A stretch of 64,000 bases of DNA, taken from Ochotona curzoniae (taxonomy: Eukaryota; Chordata; Mammalia; Lagomorpha; Ochotonidae). The notes under the pieces were generated by a model. The model did not search any database. It saw only the letters and a program-made list of their open reading frames with translations, and was not told the origin of the DNA. Shown here one piece after another: positions 43,936-56,090 of this stretch (its first letter is position 1; the number at the start of each line of letters is the position of its first letter). Location: the NCBI RefSeq assembly GCF_017591425.1, contig NW_024467120.1, positions 6,324,001-6,388,000 on the forward strand, written 5' to 3'. The translations under genes and the position numbers were made by a program.

Positions 43936-45854
43936 TCAGTACAGATTTCTTATTCTCGTTAGGCAATGGATAATAGTTGATTTTCAAACCTGTCATTTTC
44001 CTTATTATATGAAAGTTTTTTATTTATGTTTATGGGATTAAATGCTACTATATACTTGAATTTGGATATTGTATACCCATGAATTTCATTGGATTTGAGC
44101 AAGTACAAATGAACCACTTCAAAGACTTTTGTAACTTCATTTTTAAAGACATAGCCACTATTTTTCTAACTGTACAGATTATTCTGAACATTTGAGAGTT
44201 TTTTATATTACTCTTTTAATATTATAAACCAGGTAGCCTTAAAAATATTCTTTTGATGTTGCTGTTATCCCAGCTCAAGTCACCAAACTGTAGCCATCTT
44301 GGTACTTTGTCTTAGTCCATTCTTGATTCATGTTCAAGTTGGTTTTCAGCAAGCATGTCTTCGGTGCTGGCATGCTAAGTAAATCCCAGATCCTCCCTGT
44401 CAGCAACCCAACCATGTTCTTGCTTCTTTAATAGTAATGATAGTGACTGTCAAGGGATGCTAAAAAAAAAAAAAATCATCCAAGAACCCATGTGCATGTT
44501 TGTCACTCGTCCAAAGTTCAGAGTCAAGTATTTGGTGTTCAGAGTATAAGGTCCATTTAAATGAGGCAGAATGGCTCACCCTGGGTAGTGAAGTTGAGAG
44601 GGAGGCGATTTAGCCACCCAACAAAGAGAAGCTAAGTCCTTACACTAACAGAACATTGTTCCTGTTAGCTCACAAAGAAGCCATATTGACTGTCATCTTG
44701 AAAAACACGTTCTTGATGCACAATGAATATTGGTTTTGTCACTTGGCATTAGAAAATTCTCTTATGGGAAATAATGACTTCAAGCACAAGGAGTAATATA
44801 GAAATACTTGACTCTCAATGGAAAATATGAGACAACCCGTTCTGTTCTTGTCTTTCCCCTTCTGCTCTGCAGGAAAGTGGATGCCCCTGGTGTCACCATG
44901 GACCTTCTTCCCAGGAATCTGAAAAGAAAGGTTTCCCGGGTGCTTCCAAACTCCAAAAGGCACACGGCTTCTTCACCAGTCTCCTCAGAGGTGGCCATCT
45001 ATGGATCCTTTCCATAAAAAAGGAGAATGTGTGGCTTTCATCTCTTAGGCCTTCTTGTAGGCATCCCACATATACCTGGCTCCACAGTGGCCCACTTCAC
45101 TAACCAACTGTCCAGTAGTACTGCTGTTGTCATTCACTGCACAGCTGAAATAGCTGGACCACCAGGCAACACCTGTCTGTAATTTCAAAAATCAGCAGCA
45201 GCAGGAACAACTGTGAAATTCCCGTGGAACCAGCCCTTCCCTGGAGAGTAAGAAGAAGGTCAGGCAAAGCTCCCACTCCTACCACTGGCCCTTTTCTTTC
45301 GGACAAGCTTCTTGGCACACTACTTCACATAGCAATGTGGTTCCTCTGTGAAAGTGCACAGAATAGTCTGGGAGTAGTCTGTCTTCCTTCAGGATACTCC
45401 GAAATAAGCTTACATCAACACAGACTAACTGCACACTTTTTTCTTTGTAATTCTTCATCTTAGTCCTTGGAAACTGTCATCTACTCACAGCAGACTGGCA
45501 TAGACAACCTTGCCTTGGACTCACTGGACAGAACAGTATTTTCTTTGGTTGAGAACCAAATGGAAACTATGGTTGGTTTCCGAGACACAGGAACTCTATT
45601 TTGAGAAGGAATCAGACTCCATGAGACATGACCAGGGTTCTCAGGCAAACCTGAGTCAGATAAGCCTTTTTAAAAAAATCCCCAATTTCAGCTCAAAATA
45701 AACTTCTCTACATTTTAAGCCAGTGTGTCATGTGTGATATACCCCTTTCTTGAAGCATCCTCCATACCTGAGGAGGCAAAAGAAAGAGGCTAAGAAAATG
45801 CTGAGTGGCCTTTAGGGCATGCTTGTGAAAATCAGGGGAATGAAAACCGACGTT
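43936..45854. other. Unique sequence, possible LTR end near 45700
   Basis: An A-run lies at 44463-44475. The stretch ctcaaaataaacttctctac attt..aagcc (45692-45720) resembles the end of an MLT-type LTR, but I cannot follow it upstream and do not call it. The overlapping open frames around 44739-45017 on both strands match nothing I know. Confidence 0.45.
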
Positions 45855-46200
45855 GGGCCCAGTGTGATCATGTACTGGTTAAAGTCCCTGCCTTGCACAT
45901 GCCAGGATCCCATACAGATGCCAGTTCTAATCCCGGCCGCCTTGCTTCCCATCCGGCTCCCTGCTTGTGGCCTGGGAAAGCAGTCAAGGACAGCTCAAAG
46001 CCTTAGGACCTTGCACCTGCATGGGAGACCTGGAAGAAACTCTTGGCTCCTGGCTTTGGATTAGCTCAGCTCCAGCCGTTGTGGCTGCTAGGGGAGTGAA
46101 CCATCGGATGGGAGATCTTCCTCTCCGTCTCTCCTCCTTTCTGTATATCTGCCTTTTCAATAAGAATAAATAAATCTTAAGGAAAAATAAACACAAAAGA
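45855..46200 (+). mobile_element. CSINE with 10-12-bp target duplication
   Basis: The head is gggcccagtgtgatcatgta. The B box ggttct-like part reads agttctaatcccggc (45922-45936). Tail tcaataagaataaataaatc. The flank gaaaaccgac (45842-45851) recurs at 46202-46211, marking the insertion. Confidence 0.94.
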
Positions 46201-46522
46201 GAAAACCGACATCTATCAGGAAGATTAAGGGAATTAAAATTCTCATTTCAGAAAAAAAAGCAGCCTTCAGGTGCATCAATCTTTGAATCTATAAAGAGTA
46301 AACAGCCTCAAGGTGCCATCTGATTTTCTACGCTAAGGGCAGAGCGTAAATGACCACCCCTGAATTGCTGTCCCCATCACCGAATCACATGACAGAGGAG
46401 TGGCTGGGTGCTTCCCACTCCCCTTTCAGCCAGCCAGAAACAGAGGGCTATTTCTGAAACAGGACAGGAAACAGAAACCCACAGACAGTTTGCAAAACCA
46501 GCTTCTGAGCATTGTATTGCTT
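46201..46522. other. Unique sequence
   Basis: Contains a purine-rich, moderately GC-rich stretch (ccagccagaaacagagggct, then gaaacaggacaggaaacaga) near 46430-46480. No repeat recognised. Confidence 0.5.
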
Positions 46523-46834
46523 TTTAAAGGCATGTTTACTTTTATTTGAAAGGCAGAGTTACAGAAAGAGAATGAGCAATACAGAAGGAGGGGGAAAAAT
46601 CATCTGCTGGTTCACTCCCCAAAAAGCCACAAGGCTGGGCTGGTCCTAACCCAGGAAGCTGGGAGCTCCTTCCGAGCATCCTCACATGGACTTGGGTCAT
46701 CTTTCCGCCACTTTCCCAGGTGCATCAACAAGGAGCTGGATTGAAAGTGGAACAGCTGGGACTTGAACCTGAGCCTGTGTGGGATGCTGGAACCAGAGGC
46801 AGAAGCTTGACTTGCTACTCTGCAGTGCTGGCCA
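46523..46834 (-). mobile_element. Old lagomorph SINE
   Basis: Tail taaaggcatgtttactttta then tttgaaaggcagagttacag, body ggttcactccccaaaaagcc, tcaacaaggagctggattga, gggacttgaacctgagcctg, head near gctactctgcagtgctggcc. Confidence 0.82.
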
Positions 46835-46944
46835 TAACTGTATCATTTCTAAATGCTCTGACATTTTTTGGAAAATAAGAAAGAAGGAGCCGAGTGGGGG
46901 AGGAGACAAAGGGTGAAGAGTACCTTATGTAGATGGTAGTTCCT

Positions 46945-47314
46945 GTGCTACTATGGATTAAACTGTTTCCCAGCAGATTAGGTGTTGGGAATATAACCCT
47001 TAAATTCATGTATTAAAAGAGATTTGGAAATGGTACCTCTGGGAGGTGATCAGGAAATCATGAAAATGGACTCCCACAAAGGCATTCATGGCTTTATAAA
47101 AAAGAGGTAGAGAGATCTGAGCTAGCATATCTCACCATGTGATGCCCTGTGCCGTGTTACCAGGCAGCAAGAAGGCCCTTGCCAGATGTCGAGTAGTACC
47201 AGTATCATGTGCCTGGATGTTCCACATCTCCAGAACCACAATCCAAGTAAACTTCAACTTTTTGTAAATGCTACACTTGACACTTTTCAGTTACAGCAGT
47301 AGTAACAAAGACAA
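46945..47314 (+). mobile_element. Solo LTR of a MaLR-type retrotransposon (MST/MLT1-like)
   Basis: This is an LTR of the mammalian apparent LTR-retrotransposon group. It starts tgctactatggattaaactg, continues gggaatataacccttaaatt, ctgggaggtgatcaggaaat, accatgtgatgccctgtgcc, then aagtaaacttcaactttttg and ends near gttacagcagtagtaacaaa. The order matches MST/MLT1 LTRs from start to end. No internal region is attached. Confidence 0.8.
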
Positions 47315-47854
47315 GTGCCTGCATCTGCTCACTCAGCAAGAATGTCAACGGGGCCTCGGTTAGGACCATTTGAAGATCTTCAAATGAGATTGTCTCTGTT
47401 CAGAGATATACAGGAAGGTTTCTGACTCGTCCTTGAGAAAACTGAAAGAGGGCAGAACTGAAGCAGGGGAGGGTAGGAATTGGCATTCACTCTCAGATAT
47501 GTAAATTATGCCTGTGGGCCACATAAAGAAGTAAGGGGGGGTTGGCACGGGGTCCTACACACAATGATGGAGTGTGCAGGGAACACAGCATTAGAGATCA
47601 AATCCACCAAACTATACCCCACTTCCGTTTAGATATGATTTCTTTTAAAAAGCATCCTGGCTCAAAAAATGAAAACATAATTGGAAGTTTTAACTAAAAC
47701 TGAAAACGAAGAAGAAAATAGCTTGCTTACTCTACCAACGATTTGCTGAGAGCATAATAAGATGAAGAAAAAGTCAGTTATAAACTTTAGAGGGAGGCTC
47801 CGTCGTACTGATGGATATAAAGAGAAATTAAGAGTTTTGAGGCAAAACCAGCTG
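47315..47854. other. Unique sequence
   Basis: Contains a perfect 18-nt palindromic stretch tttgaagatcttcaaa at about 47370-47385. Otherwise unremarkable. Confidence 0.5.
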
Positions 47855-47965
47855 TCAGACAGGTAGAAAATATGATAGAGCTCTTGAGAGAAGATAATGC
47901 TCCCAGAACAGATGGGCGCACCTCTGAGCTTTATAAAGCATTAACTAGCTGTTTAAATAAATCCT
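47855..47965 (+). mobile_element. Degraded L1 ORF2 fragment
   Basis: The stretch gataatgctcccagaacaga, tgggcgcacctctgagcttt, ataaagcattaactagctgt is a decayed form of the L1 ORF2 region encoding the KAPGPDG..EFYK motif. The sequence around it (47690-48060) may belong to the same element but is too diverged to outline. Confidence 0.5.
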
Positions 47966-48445
47966 TAGCAGATGTTTTCAATGCAATTTTGGAGGTGAAA
48001 TGAAAAAAGAGTCCAAGCACAAGGGGAATTGATATCACAAACAAGAGACCCTCTTGAATTCAGACCACAAGTTATTTCATGAAGTTTTTCTTTTTTAAAA
48101 AAATATTTGCCATAATATTTGTAAATAAAACAAAACAAACAAACAAAAAAAGCACTCTAGCCAGGTCTGCAACTACAGTGATGCATTTTCAGTGTTGGTC
48201 TTTAAACGAAGTAAAGAAACACACTTAAAGTAAAAGATGGCTAAAAGTGGAAACCATATTCATCTGGGACCAAAATGCAAGCTGACATCCATACCCCCCA
48301 TTTCTATAGGTCATTGTTTTCTTGGTAATTGTTCCTTATGTATAATATAGAAACTGAAAAAGAGAAAGATAAATAGGAAGAATGTCCAAAGGGCTGCACT
48401 GAAAGCATTGATGTCAATGCTATGTTAAAAAACAAAAATAAAAGC
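47966..48445. other. AT-rich sequence
   Basis: A-rich patches occur at 48120-48150 (aaaacaaaacaaacaaacaa). Nothing else recognised. Confidence 0.5.
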
Positions 48446-48752
48446 AGGGTGGGCTTCTGGCACAGTAGTTAACTTGCTGTTCGGGACCCCTGGATCTCCT
48501 GGGCCTGGATTCGAATTCCTAATTCCAGTTTCTTGCTGTTGCTCATCACCTTTGGAGGCAGCAAGGAATGGCCCAGCAAGGAATGGTCCTTGCCACCCAG
48601 ATGGAAGTCCTGAATGGACTTCCAGGCTTATGATTTCAGTCCAGCCCAGTCCCGGCTTTCATAGGTATTTGTTGAGTGACTCAGCAAAAGGGAGATTGTG
48701 TTTCCTGTCTGTCTATCTTCATCTCTATGATTTCAAAAAAATAAAATTACAA
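48446..48752 (+). mobile_element. Old lagomorph SINE with internal duplication
   Basis: Reads agggtgggcttctggcacag, tagttaacttgctgttcggg, gggcctggattcgaattcct, ctgtctatcttcatctctat. The 5' part differs from the young CSINE copies, so this is another subfamily. A cagcaaggaatgg unit is doubled near 48557-48586. Confidence 0.7.
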
Positions 48753-48787
48753 TTTTTAAAATGGCAGATTTAAGGGAGACAGTATCA

Positions 48788-49112
48788 GGCCTGGCATGGT
48801 AGCCCAGTGGCTAAATCTTCACCGTGCAATTGCCGGGATCCCATTTGAGTGCCAGTTCACGTCACGGCTGTTCTACTTCCCATCCAGCTCCCTGCTTGTG
48901 GCCTAGGAAAGTGTAGAGGGTGGCACAAAGCCTTGGGACCCTGTACCCACATGGAAAACCCAGAAGAGGCTCTTGGCTCCTGTCATCAGATCGGTTCAGC
49001 TCTGGCTGTTGTGGACCACTTGGGGAGTGAACCAGTGGATTGATGATCTTTTTATCTCTCCCTTCTGTCTATAAATCTGTCTTTCCAATAAAAATAACTA
49101 AATCTTAAAAGA
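48788..49112 (+). mobile_element. CSINE
   Basis: Head aggcctggcatggtagccca, then ccgggatcccatttgagtgc, gggaccctgtacccacatgg, acttggggagtgaaccagtg and ccaataaaaataactaaatc. The B-box region is lost (agttcacgtcacggct). Confidence 0.9.
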
Positions 49113-51019
49113 GAGAGTTTCACAGAAAGTAACAGTGATAATAAGCTTTCGTATCAAATGTCTTACATTCATGCAATCTTAACCAGAGCAGCAAACGTCA
49201 TCAAGTGCAAGAAGTACTGAGCAGTAGACTAGGGTCATCACAGGGGAGATGAATTCACACCCAGGCCCTAGACCATCCATGAGGTGATCTTCCTTTGCAC
49301 CTGCTGCTGTCATCCACTAGGACTTATTGTCCTAGGATTGAGCCTGTTCATGCTCTGTGCCTTGCCATTAGCCACCAATGTAAACATGGATGAAGGGGGT
49401 GCATTAAGGGTAGAAAACTACAGAGATGTAGAGCAAGGCAGAAATGGAAACTCAGTTTCCACCTGACAGAGAAGCTGGAGGTAGCAAACATGAAACCACT
49501 TCTCTACTGGGATGGAAAACCACAAAGCCATGACTACACATCATCTCTCAGGGTGCAAGGATCCTGACATGAACAAAGGGGCAGCAAGACAGCATCTGTA
49601 CCTATGAATGTATTCAGCAACAAGCAATGCATCCAGGGTTGACAGCCATCAAAAGGTAAGGAGGACTGAGTGGAATTAAACCTATGTAATTTTCATTTTT
49701 GACAAGTTAAGTAGTCATTTGAATCTAGTACAGTAGATTGCAACATAAGGTTTTGTCTCCCTACATAAGCCTGGAATTAAAACTGAGGCTTTGTCAGTCA
49801 CTAGATTTGTAACCTTGTAAAGTTCATTGTCCAAGTACCAACAAAACTAGTGCCCAGAAAACAGTGGCCGGAAGGATTAACTAAGGGAAGGCACACTAAG
49901 TAACATGGCGTGTAACCTTAAATGAGAACTCATGTAACACTTCATACTATTATGGTGATTGAGCCTTCTTACATTGAGTTAACTTTTACATGTTTTTTAA
50001 ATTCAGATCTCTCCACCTTTCTGGATTCTCGGGCATCTTGTTTACAAAGCACTGAGGAATTTATCAATGAACTGTTCAAAAAATCATCATGATGCAGACA
50101 CTGCATTGCAGAGACAAAAATGAGCAGAACAGGTCCAATTCGGGCCCTCACATAGTTCAAACTTGGGTAGAAGAGTGGCTCTAGAAAATGTGGTCTCACT
50201 GACACCATTCTTGGCATCAAAGAACTTCAGAATTAACTGTCCAAGACTCGTGAGTGGGTCCAATAATGCTAGTAGGATGAATAAGAAAACCTTTTCTCTG
50301 GGGGATAAAAAAAAAAATCATCCTGAGAGAGTGAGAAATGTTCATCCAATTCCAAACATTCTGGAGCAATCCGATGCTGCTGACCACAGGCCTTTCCACG
50401 TCGTACTCTCCCTGATGCATCTCTCCTCCAGACCTTCCCTGGCCCTGTTCTAGTCACTCACCTCCAGCACCCACCACTCCTGCTGGCTTCTCAACCAGCT
50501 CCTGACAGCTGGGCTCCAGTACCCCTCCAAAGCACCCTGACAAGGCATTTCCCTTTGTCTCATTTTCCGAACTGTGAGGCCTCCCCACCGCTCTGGCTGT
50601 GAAATGCATTGATTTCATGTAGCAACAGAGCTCCTTCCTAACCAGTGTCTCCTAGCAGGTCAGGTCTCACCATTTCTTAGACCTGAAATTCCATCTTATT
50701 TTAATGACTTAATGGTTTCAGAAGTACCACACTCTCTCCTCTCCTTTTTCCCAACAGGCTGGCATCTCTCCTCAAGTTCCCTGTTCTCTCTGTGGGGCTC
50801 GTCTGGGATTTTCCATGTATTGGAACATTTCTTGTTGGTTTCCAAGTCCATCTCTGCTGGACTGTAAACTCCTTGGAGAGTTTCATGGCTTGAATTTTGG
50901 GATCTCCATGTCTTTCATATTGCACTACCCCAAAACAGGAGAATTGTGATGAGCCAATGCCTGTAGTTTACAAAACTTCATGCATTTTCTTATTTGATAT
51001 CACAAAAACTGAAGTTTCG
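49113..51019. other. Start of a 6.7-kb SINE-free block
   Basis: No gene recognised. Possible ancient repeats: a MIR-like piece at about 49780-49960 (cactagatttgtaaccttgt .. gtgcccag) and an L2-like piece at about 50440-50920 (ctggactgtaaactccttgg at its end). Both are too weak to call. The minus and plus frames of 83-96 codons around 49969-50453 match nothing known. Confidence 0.45.
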
Positions 51020-51052
51020 TTTGTTCTGTTCTGTTTTGTTTTGTTTTGTTTT
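51020..51052. repeat. (TTTTG)n simple repeat
   Basis: Reads ttctgttctgttttgttttg then ttttgtttt, about six five-base units, two with a C change. Confidence 0.9.
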
Positions 51053-51639
51053 ACAAACTGTATCAGATAGATACAGCAGGTTCTGGACATTCGTTCAATC
51101 GTTGAATGTTTAAAAAAAATGCTCAGAAGTGATAACTGGTGTTCTATAAATAGAAATAGCACTAGTTATTCCTCAAACTTTTCAATATCTGCACTTGGTC
51201 TCCTCTATCCACTAGTGCAGGTGGCCTCTGCAGACAAGAAGAAAAGCAAGAGAAGCTGACTTAAAAATAGTTAACAGGTCACATGGTAAGGAAGTAGAAA
51301 AGACTTTGAGGTGTAACTCAGTAAATGAACCTCATTAGTAATTCCTTATTCATTGGCCACCCCCCCCAAAATTATTCCCATAGAAGACTTCTTAAAATTT
51401 GTCTCCTATCCTCAAAATAAACAAAAAATCTTGCCTACTTTATAAACAATTTATCCTCTTGTTATGTATAACGATTGGTTCAAATTTTCAAAACGTTATT
51501 CAGGATTAATTAAATAACAAACCTACATGCCAGGTATGACATTGCCTATCAAGCTCACGTGTGATGTTGTCTGGGTCATCCAAACAGGAAAACATACTCC
51601 TTTACGCCACATGAGCTCCCGGCAATGTCACTGGTCACG
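51053..51639. other. SINE-free unique block
   Basis: Nothing recognised; AT-rich, with a C-run at 51361-51368. Confidence 0.5.
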
Positions 51640-51705
51640 GGCAGAGAGGCAGCTTCTCGCGCAGCATTGTGGGAGGTAATGGATGGCTGGCCAGATGGCG
51701 CCTGT
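51640..51705. promoter_or_regulatory. Candidate regulatory patch with CTCF-like core
   Basis: A small CpG-containing patch in the middle of the SINE-free block. It holds tctcgcgcagcattgtggga (a TCTCGCG half-site near 51654) and ggccagatggcgcc (51689-51702), whose agatggcgc part fits the AGRKGGCRS core of the CTCF motif. The upstream half of that motif is poor. Motif-level evidence only. Confidence 0.3.
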
Positions 51706-54700
51706 CAGAAGGTGTTGACTTTTGAGACAACTGGGACTGTTTCCTGGGAGTAAATGAGAGGTGCAGCAGGAACGAACTGCATCTCAATCACACAGAAACA
51801 GACAAGACTCGCTGCTAACGAAAATAATCACAGAGCCAAGCATATTTTTTTCCTTTGGATTTTATGTGTTTGTTTTTACCTGGTAGCCATAGAGAAGGTT
51901 CTAACTGAAAATATGGTATTCATATTAGACTATTCAAGGTAGTAAATATTAAAAGTTGAATGGGGATTAATAGTATTCCTGTTAGGAAATAAAACAACTA
52001 GAACAAGAACAAATCATGTGAAATGATGATAAACCAAGCTAGAGTCAAAAAAATAGTACTTGATGGCTATTCTGTGAACTGCTCAAGAAAAATAATGAAA
52101 GTGGAAATATAACAAAGACCTTCAGTTGTTATTGAAAGAATCATTCAAATTGAGGATGTCCTGGCAATTTTGTCTAACATAATAAATCTGAAATAAGTCA
52201 CTTTTACTAATTTGATCCATTTGTCTTGACATTACATGTTCATTGGCACCTTTGAGGGTACACTCTGTTACTCAATGCTAGCCTTTTGGCAGATACAATA
52301 AACAGAAAACATCGTTGACATTTTGTTATTATAAAGAATGTTACCTAAATCTTGGTAGGCCTGGTGTGGTTATTGTTAGGCAGCACATACAGTTAATTAC
52401 ATGTTCTCATCAAACTGCAAGTATGCAGTTGGCTCAAAGTGACAGAGACAGCAGATTGGATAACTCCACTTCCTGCCAGCAAGATGTTTCACCTCGCCAT
52501 GCCATAGCTTGTACATACTACATAGTTGTAGTGAAGGTTATATAAAATGAAAGAATAAAATCCACTCTCATAGTAACTGCCTTTTTTACTCCCCACAGAA
52601 AGCACTCGGTCCAATTCATCCATTCACTCCATTTTTGCTTTTCCAGCTATGTGTCCTAAACAGCTAAAGAAATTCAGAGAAATTTCCAGAAGTGCCTTAC
52701 TTAGTATCTAATGAAATACAGTGAAGACAGTAACTCTCTGAGTAAAATGTTGATATATTGAATATCATGATATTATATTTTGCTACTTGAGTCAACCTTC
52801 CTGCCCTCCATTAGCAGGGATCAAAGTAATGGATTTTTCTATTTGAAATTTCTGCTCTACTCTGAGCATTTCCTAGGAACAGACCTTTCTGAGAGCCCAA
52901 ATACGTAGTCAGCACAAAGAGATCCAGTCTTAGGTTCCCAGCACTGACCACAGTTGTGCCATCTCCTCTTTAAACAGGGTTTTCTTATCTGATTACAAGC
53001 TGTGTATGAGATTACCTACACACACACCGATTCATTACACAAGGCTAGTCATTTATTCAGTCTCCATCCCTCCTGCACTAAAAATTGAAGGAACTAGCAA
53101 AATATAGAACAGATTTTTTTGTTTTGACTTACAATAACAATTGCATAATCTTATTTCCAACATAATGAATAACAGAACGTGAAAGATTTTGACAGCTTGT
53201 ACATGTGTACAAAATGAAGGGAAAGCAAAAAGAACACTGAACTTGCAAAAGAACACTAAAAATGCTGAACACACGATTAGCATGTACAGAATGCAGTCAC
53301 TGGTCTTTGTGTTCAAGATTTACTTCAGTCAACTTGGAACAACGGGTTCAGTGTCTACCATTAAACCACAAACTTTAAAAATCAATACCTCTGTCCAAAA
53401 AAGGCCCTGGTTTTACAAATCTAACTAAATTTCAACTCAAGATGTTCAATTATAATATAAACAACACTAATAATAGCTAGAAGCCTACTGAAGTCGTTGT
53501 TGAGTAAATGCTCTATGAAAACAGTGACCTGTGAACGCAGTATTGTTTGTATTGAAAATCAACATTATTCCAACTTATTTGTCTCTCGGCATGCCTTTCC
53601 CAATCCAATCCTTTAAGGTGAGTCACAGCATCATTAGCGGGAATCACACACACAGCAAGACCCAAGAATACTTACGACTGTTGATGATTTTCACACAGAG
53701 AGTAATGCACGTGTAATTGCTAACCAGTTGGCCTCCCAACTCCAATCTATTAGGTTTGTCACATGTCCATTAGTACCATTTACAGAATTAGAAGCACTCC
53801 ACTAACGGACATTTACAGGCCACCCCTGGGTACTTAGGAATGTTTAATTACATACTGTGTGTGAATCAATCATCACAAACACAACATTCTACATAGAGCA
53901 TCACATAGACACATATCCAAATGAAGGTGCATTTCAACAAAGCTGTCTTCCCAAGCATCCCTGATTTTCACACTCCAAGGTCAAAACTTTAATTCCAGTT
54001 TCTCACCAAGAAAACAGCTCTTCCCTCCACTGCATTCAAACATGATATGCAGAGGAAAAACAGACAGGACTGAGATAACACTGAAGATGACTGGTTCATA
54101 CATTGGCACTTCATAGCCCTTCATGCTTCCGTTCTATTGTTCACTTTGCATTTGAAGATCTGAACCAGGAATATCGCACACGGGCAGGTAATGGCATTAG
54201 CCCAGGTATTCGTGGGATAGGCTGGAAAACACACCAGTTACACCCAGAACAAAAGCAATTCAATTCACTATGACACATCAAATGAGGCTCTACAACTGGG
54301 AAACTTCAGTATTTCAACTGTTGTCCCACTATAATGTAGTCAATTATCCTTCAGTAGATGTTTAACTTCTGATTCCGGTGACCTTTAGGATACATCCCGT
54401 CCTTCATTCTTCCTCCCAGGATCTTCTCTGATGTCCCAGGAATTTCTAAAGTTCTTTTTGTATGAGACAATGTTTCTTTATTTTTTTTCATTTCAAAATA
54501 TGACTAGCAGATTGTATTTATTCCTATAATTTTACACTGATGTTTGGCTGTCCGTATAGGGATACTTTTTCCCTTAGCAAGATTCAGCATCATTAAAACA
54601 CTGCACTGGTAGGAAAATCTCTCAAACAAAGGTTGGCTGCTCGGGGCATGGACAAGTCCTCTACCCAGCTCTTCACCAGAGATTTATCCAGTGAGGGCTC

Positions 54701-55791
54701 ACTCCATTTGGTTACCATAGCCACCCCCCTGCTGATTCTCAGGATTGCTGTGTTCTTCCATTAATAATCTGGGGTCATGCATGGATGCCCAGAGCTTCAT
54801 TCTGTACCAAAATATGATGCAGGCAGAGACACAAAGCAAACAGGGAAGGGAGAAGGAACTAACATACCATGACTCTAGGTCTAAGGGCTTCACATGTTGC
54901 CAGCTCTTCCATTACATTTTCACATCAATCCAAAGTAAAGGAGTTTGGTAATCACACTTTGTTTTAGTGGCACATAACTCAGAGGAAAATTAGTACCTAG
55001 CTCTGAACAAGCATTGGCAAAAAGCTGAAATCCTGACCCTTACCAAGCTCAGATCAAGAGAGCTCCCTTTAGTGAACCGGGGGTTCCACACAGCTTCTCT
55101 GTGACACTATTTGAGTTACTGTTTCACCAGTAACTCTCTCTGTTTGGTCTGTCTATGGGGAAGCTGATGGCACCTTCCAAAAGGAAACACCTCTCTCCAG
55201 CAGCTGTTCAACTTCATGGGGAAGGCCAAAAGAAACATCCTACATCCTACATGGGCTTGCGTTTCTGGCATATTGTTTTTTAGCTTGAGATGCCTTTTCC
55301 AGGGCAAGGACTCACATACAAATCTCTGACTTTTGCAAATAGTCCACCAAACAGAGACACCTTATTAGCCTCTAGCCTCTATATGCCTTCTACACAAGTC
55401 ACACGCCGATGTGGTCATGCAGAATGTTCCCCCTTCTGACAGCTTATTATAGTTTACTCTGAGAAGGATAGTAGGTACACAAAGACAGAAGAATAAGGTG
55501 GAAACTTATAAACTAGAAACTTGAAGAAACAACAAATCATGAAAATAAATCCTTTCCCTCTTTCTCTATTAAGAGGCGGCTTATTTCTGAAGTCTCTGCA
55601 CAGATTATTCCTCTTTATGAAGGTGCTATCTCTTTGTCACCCAAATGTGTCTATTCTCTAATTTACAACATCTTCTCTGCACCTTTATCATGGTCCTAAA
55701 ACCACGTTGTCCTCGGTATACTTGTAAGTTGCAAAGTCAGGGCTCTCCAGATGCAGTTCTTAGGGTATGTTAGACAGTCTCAGCAGCGGGG
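51706..55791. other. SINE-free unique block, 4.1 kb
   Basis: No gene, RNA gene or repeat recognised with confidence. Several open frames of 60-87 codons occur on both strands, with AT-rich codon use and no family resemblance. Together with 49113-51705 this is the longest stretch of the window without a visible SINE or L1. Confidence 0.5.
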
Positions 55792-56090
55792 TAGGTCTCT
55801 GGCAGAGTAGTTAAGATACGGCTTGGGATAACCTCGTCCCTTATCAAAGGTCCTATATTTGAGACTGGAAAACACTACTCCCTATTCTGTATTCTTGTTC
55901 ATGCACACTCTAGAAGGCAGAGATTTATTCAATTGGGAGTCCCAGCCTGAGTTCCTGGCACTTGGCTTTGGTCTGATCCAACCCTGACTGCTGCAGGCAT
56001 TTGGTAAATGAACTGGCAGATAAGAGGTCTCTTAGTCACTCCCTTTCTCTTACTCTCTATTTTAAAAAGTGAATAAATATTATTTAAAAG
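55792..56090 (+). mobile_element. Old lagomorph SINE
   Basis: Reads ggtaggtctctggcagagta, gttaagatacggcttgggat, ctgagttcctggcacttggc, tttggtctgatccaaccctg and ttaaaaagtgaataaatatt. Resembles the subfamily at 48446. Confidence 0.7.

Noticed and set aside
44739..45320. Overlapping open frames on both strands suggesting a retrocopy
   Set aside because: I could not match either strand to a known protein and saw no poly(A), so it stays unassigned.
45500..45730. Possible MLT-type LTR ending in aaataaacttctctac
   Set aside because: Only the last 25 or so bases resemble an LTR end; the body does not match.
47370..47385. tttgaagatcttcaaa palindrome
   Set aside because: A 16-base AT-rich palindrome is expected by chance at this scale and has no supporting context; the length quoted as 18 in the spacer entry should be read as 16.
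50440..50920. Possible L2 LINE 3' end
   Set aside because: A ctgtaaactccttgg-like block fits, but the upstream order is too unclear to call without a search.
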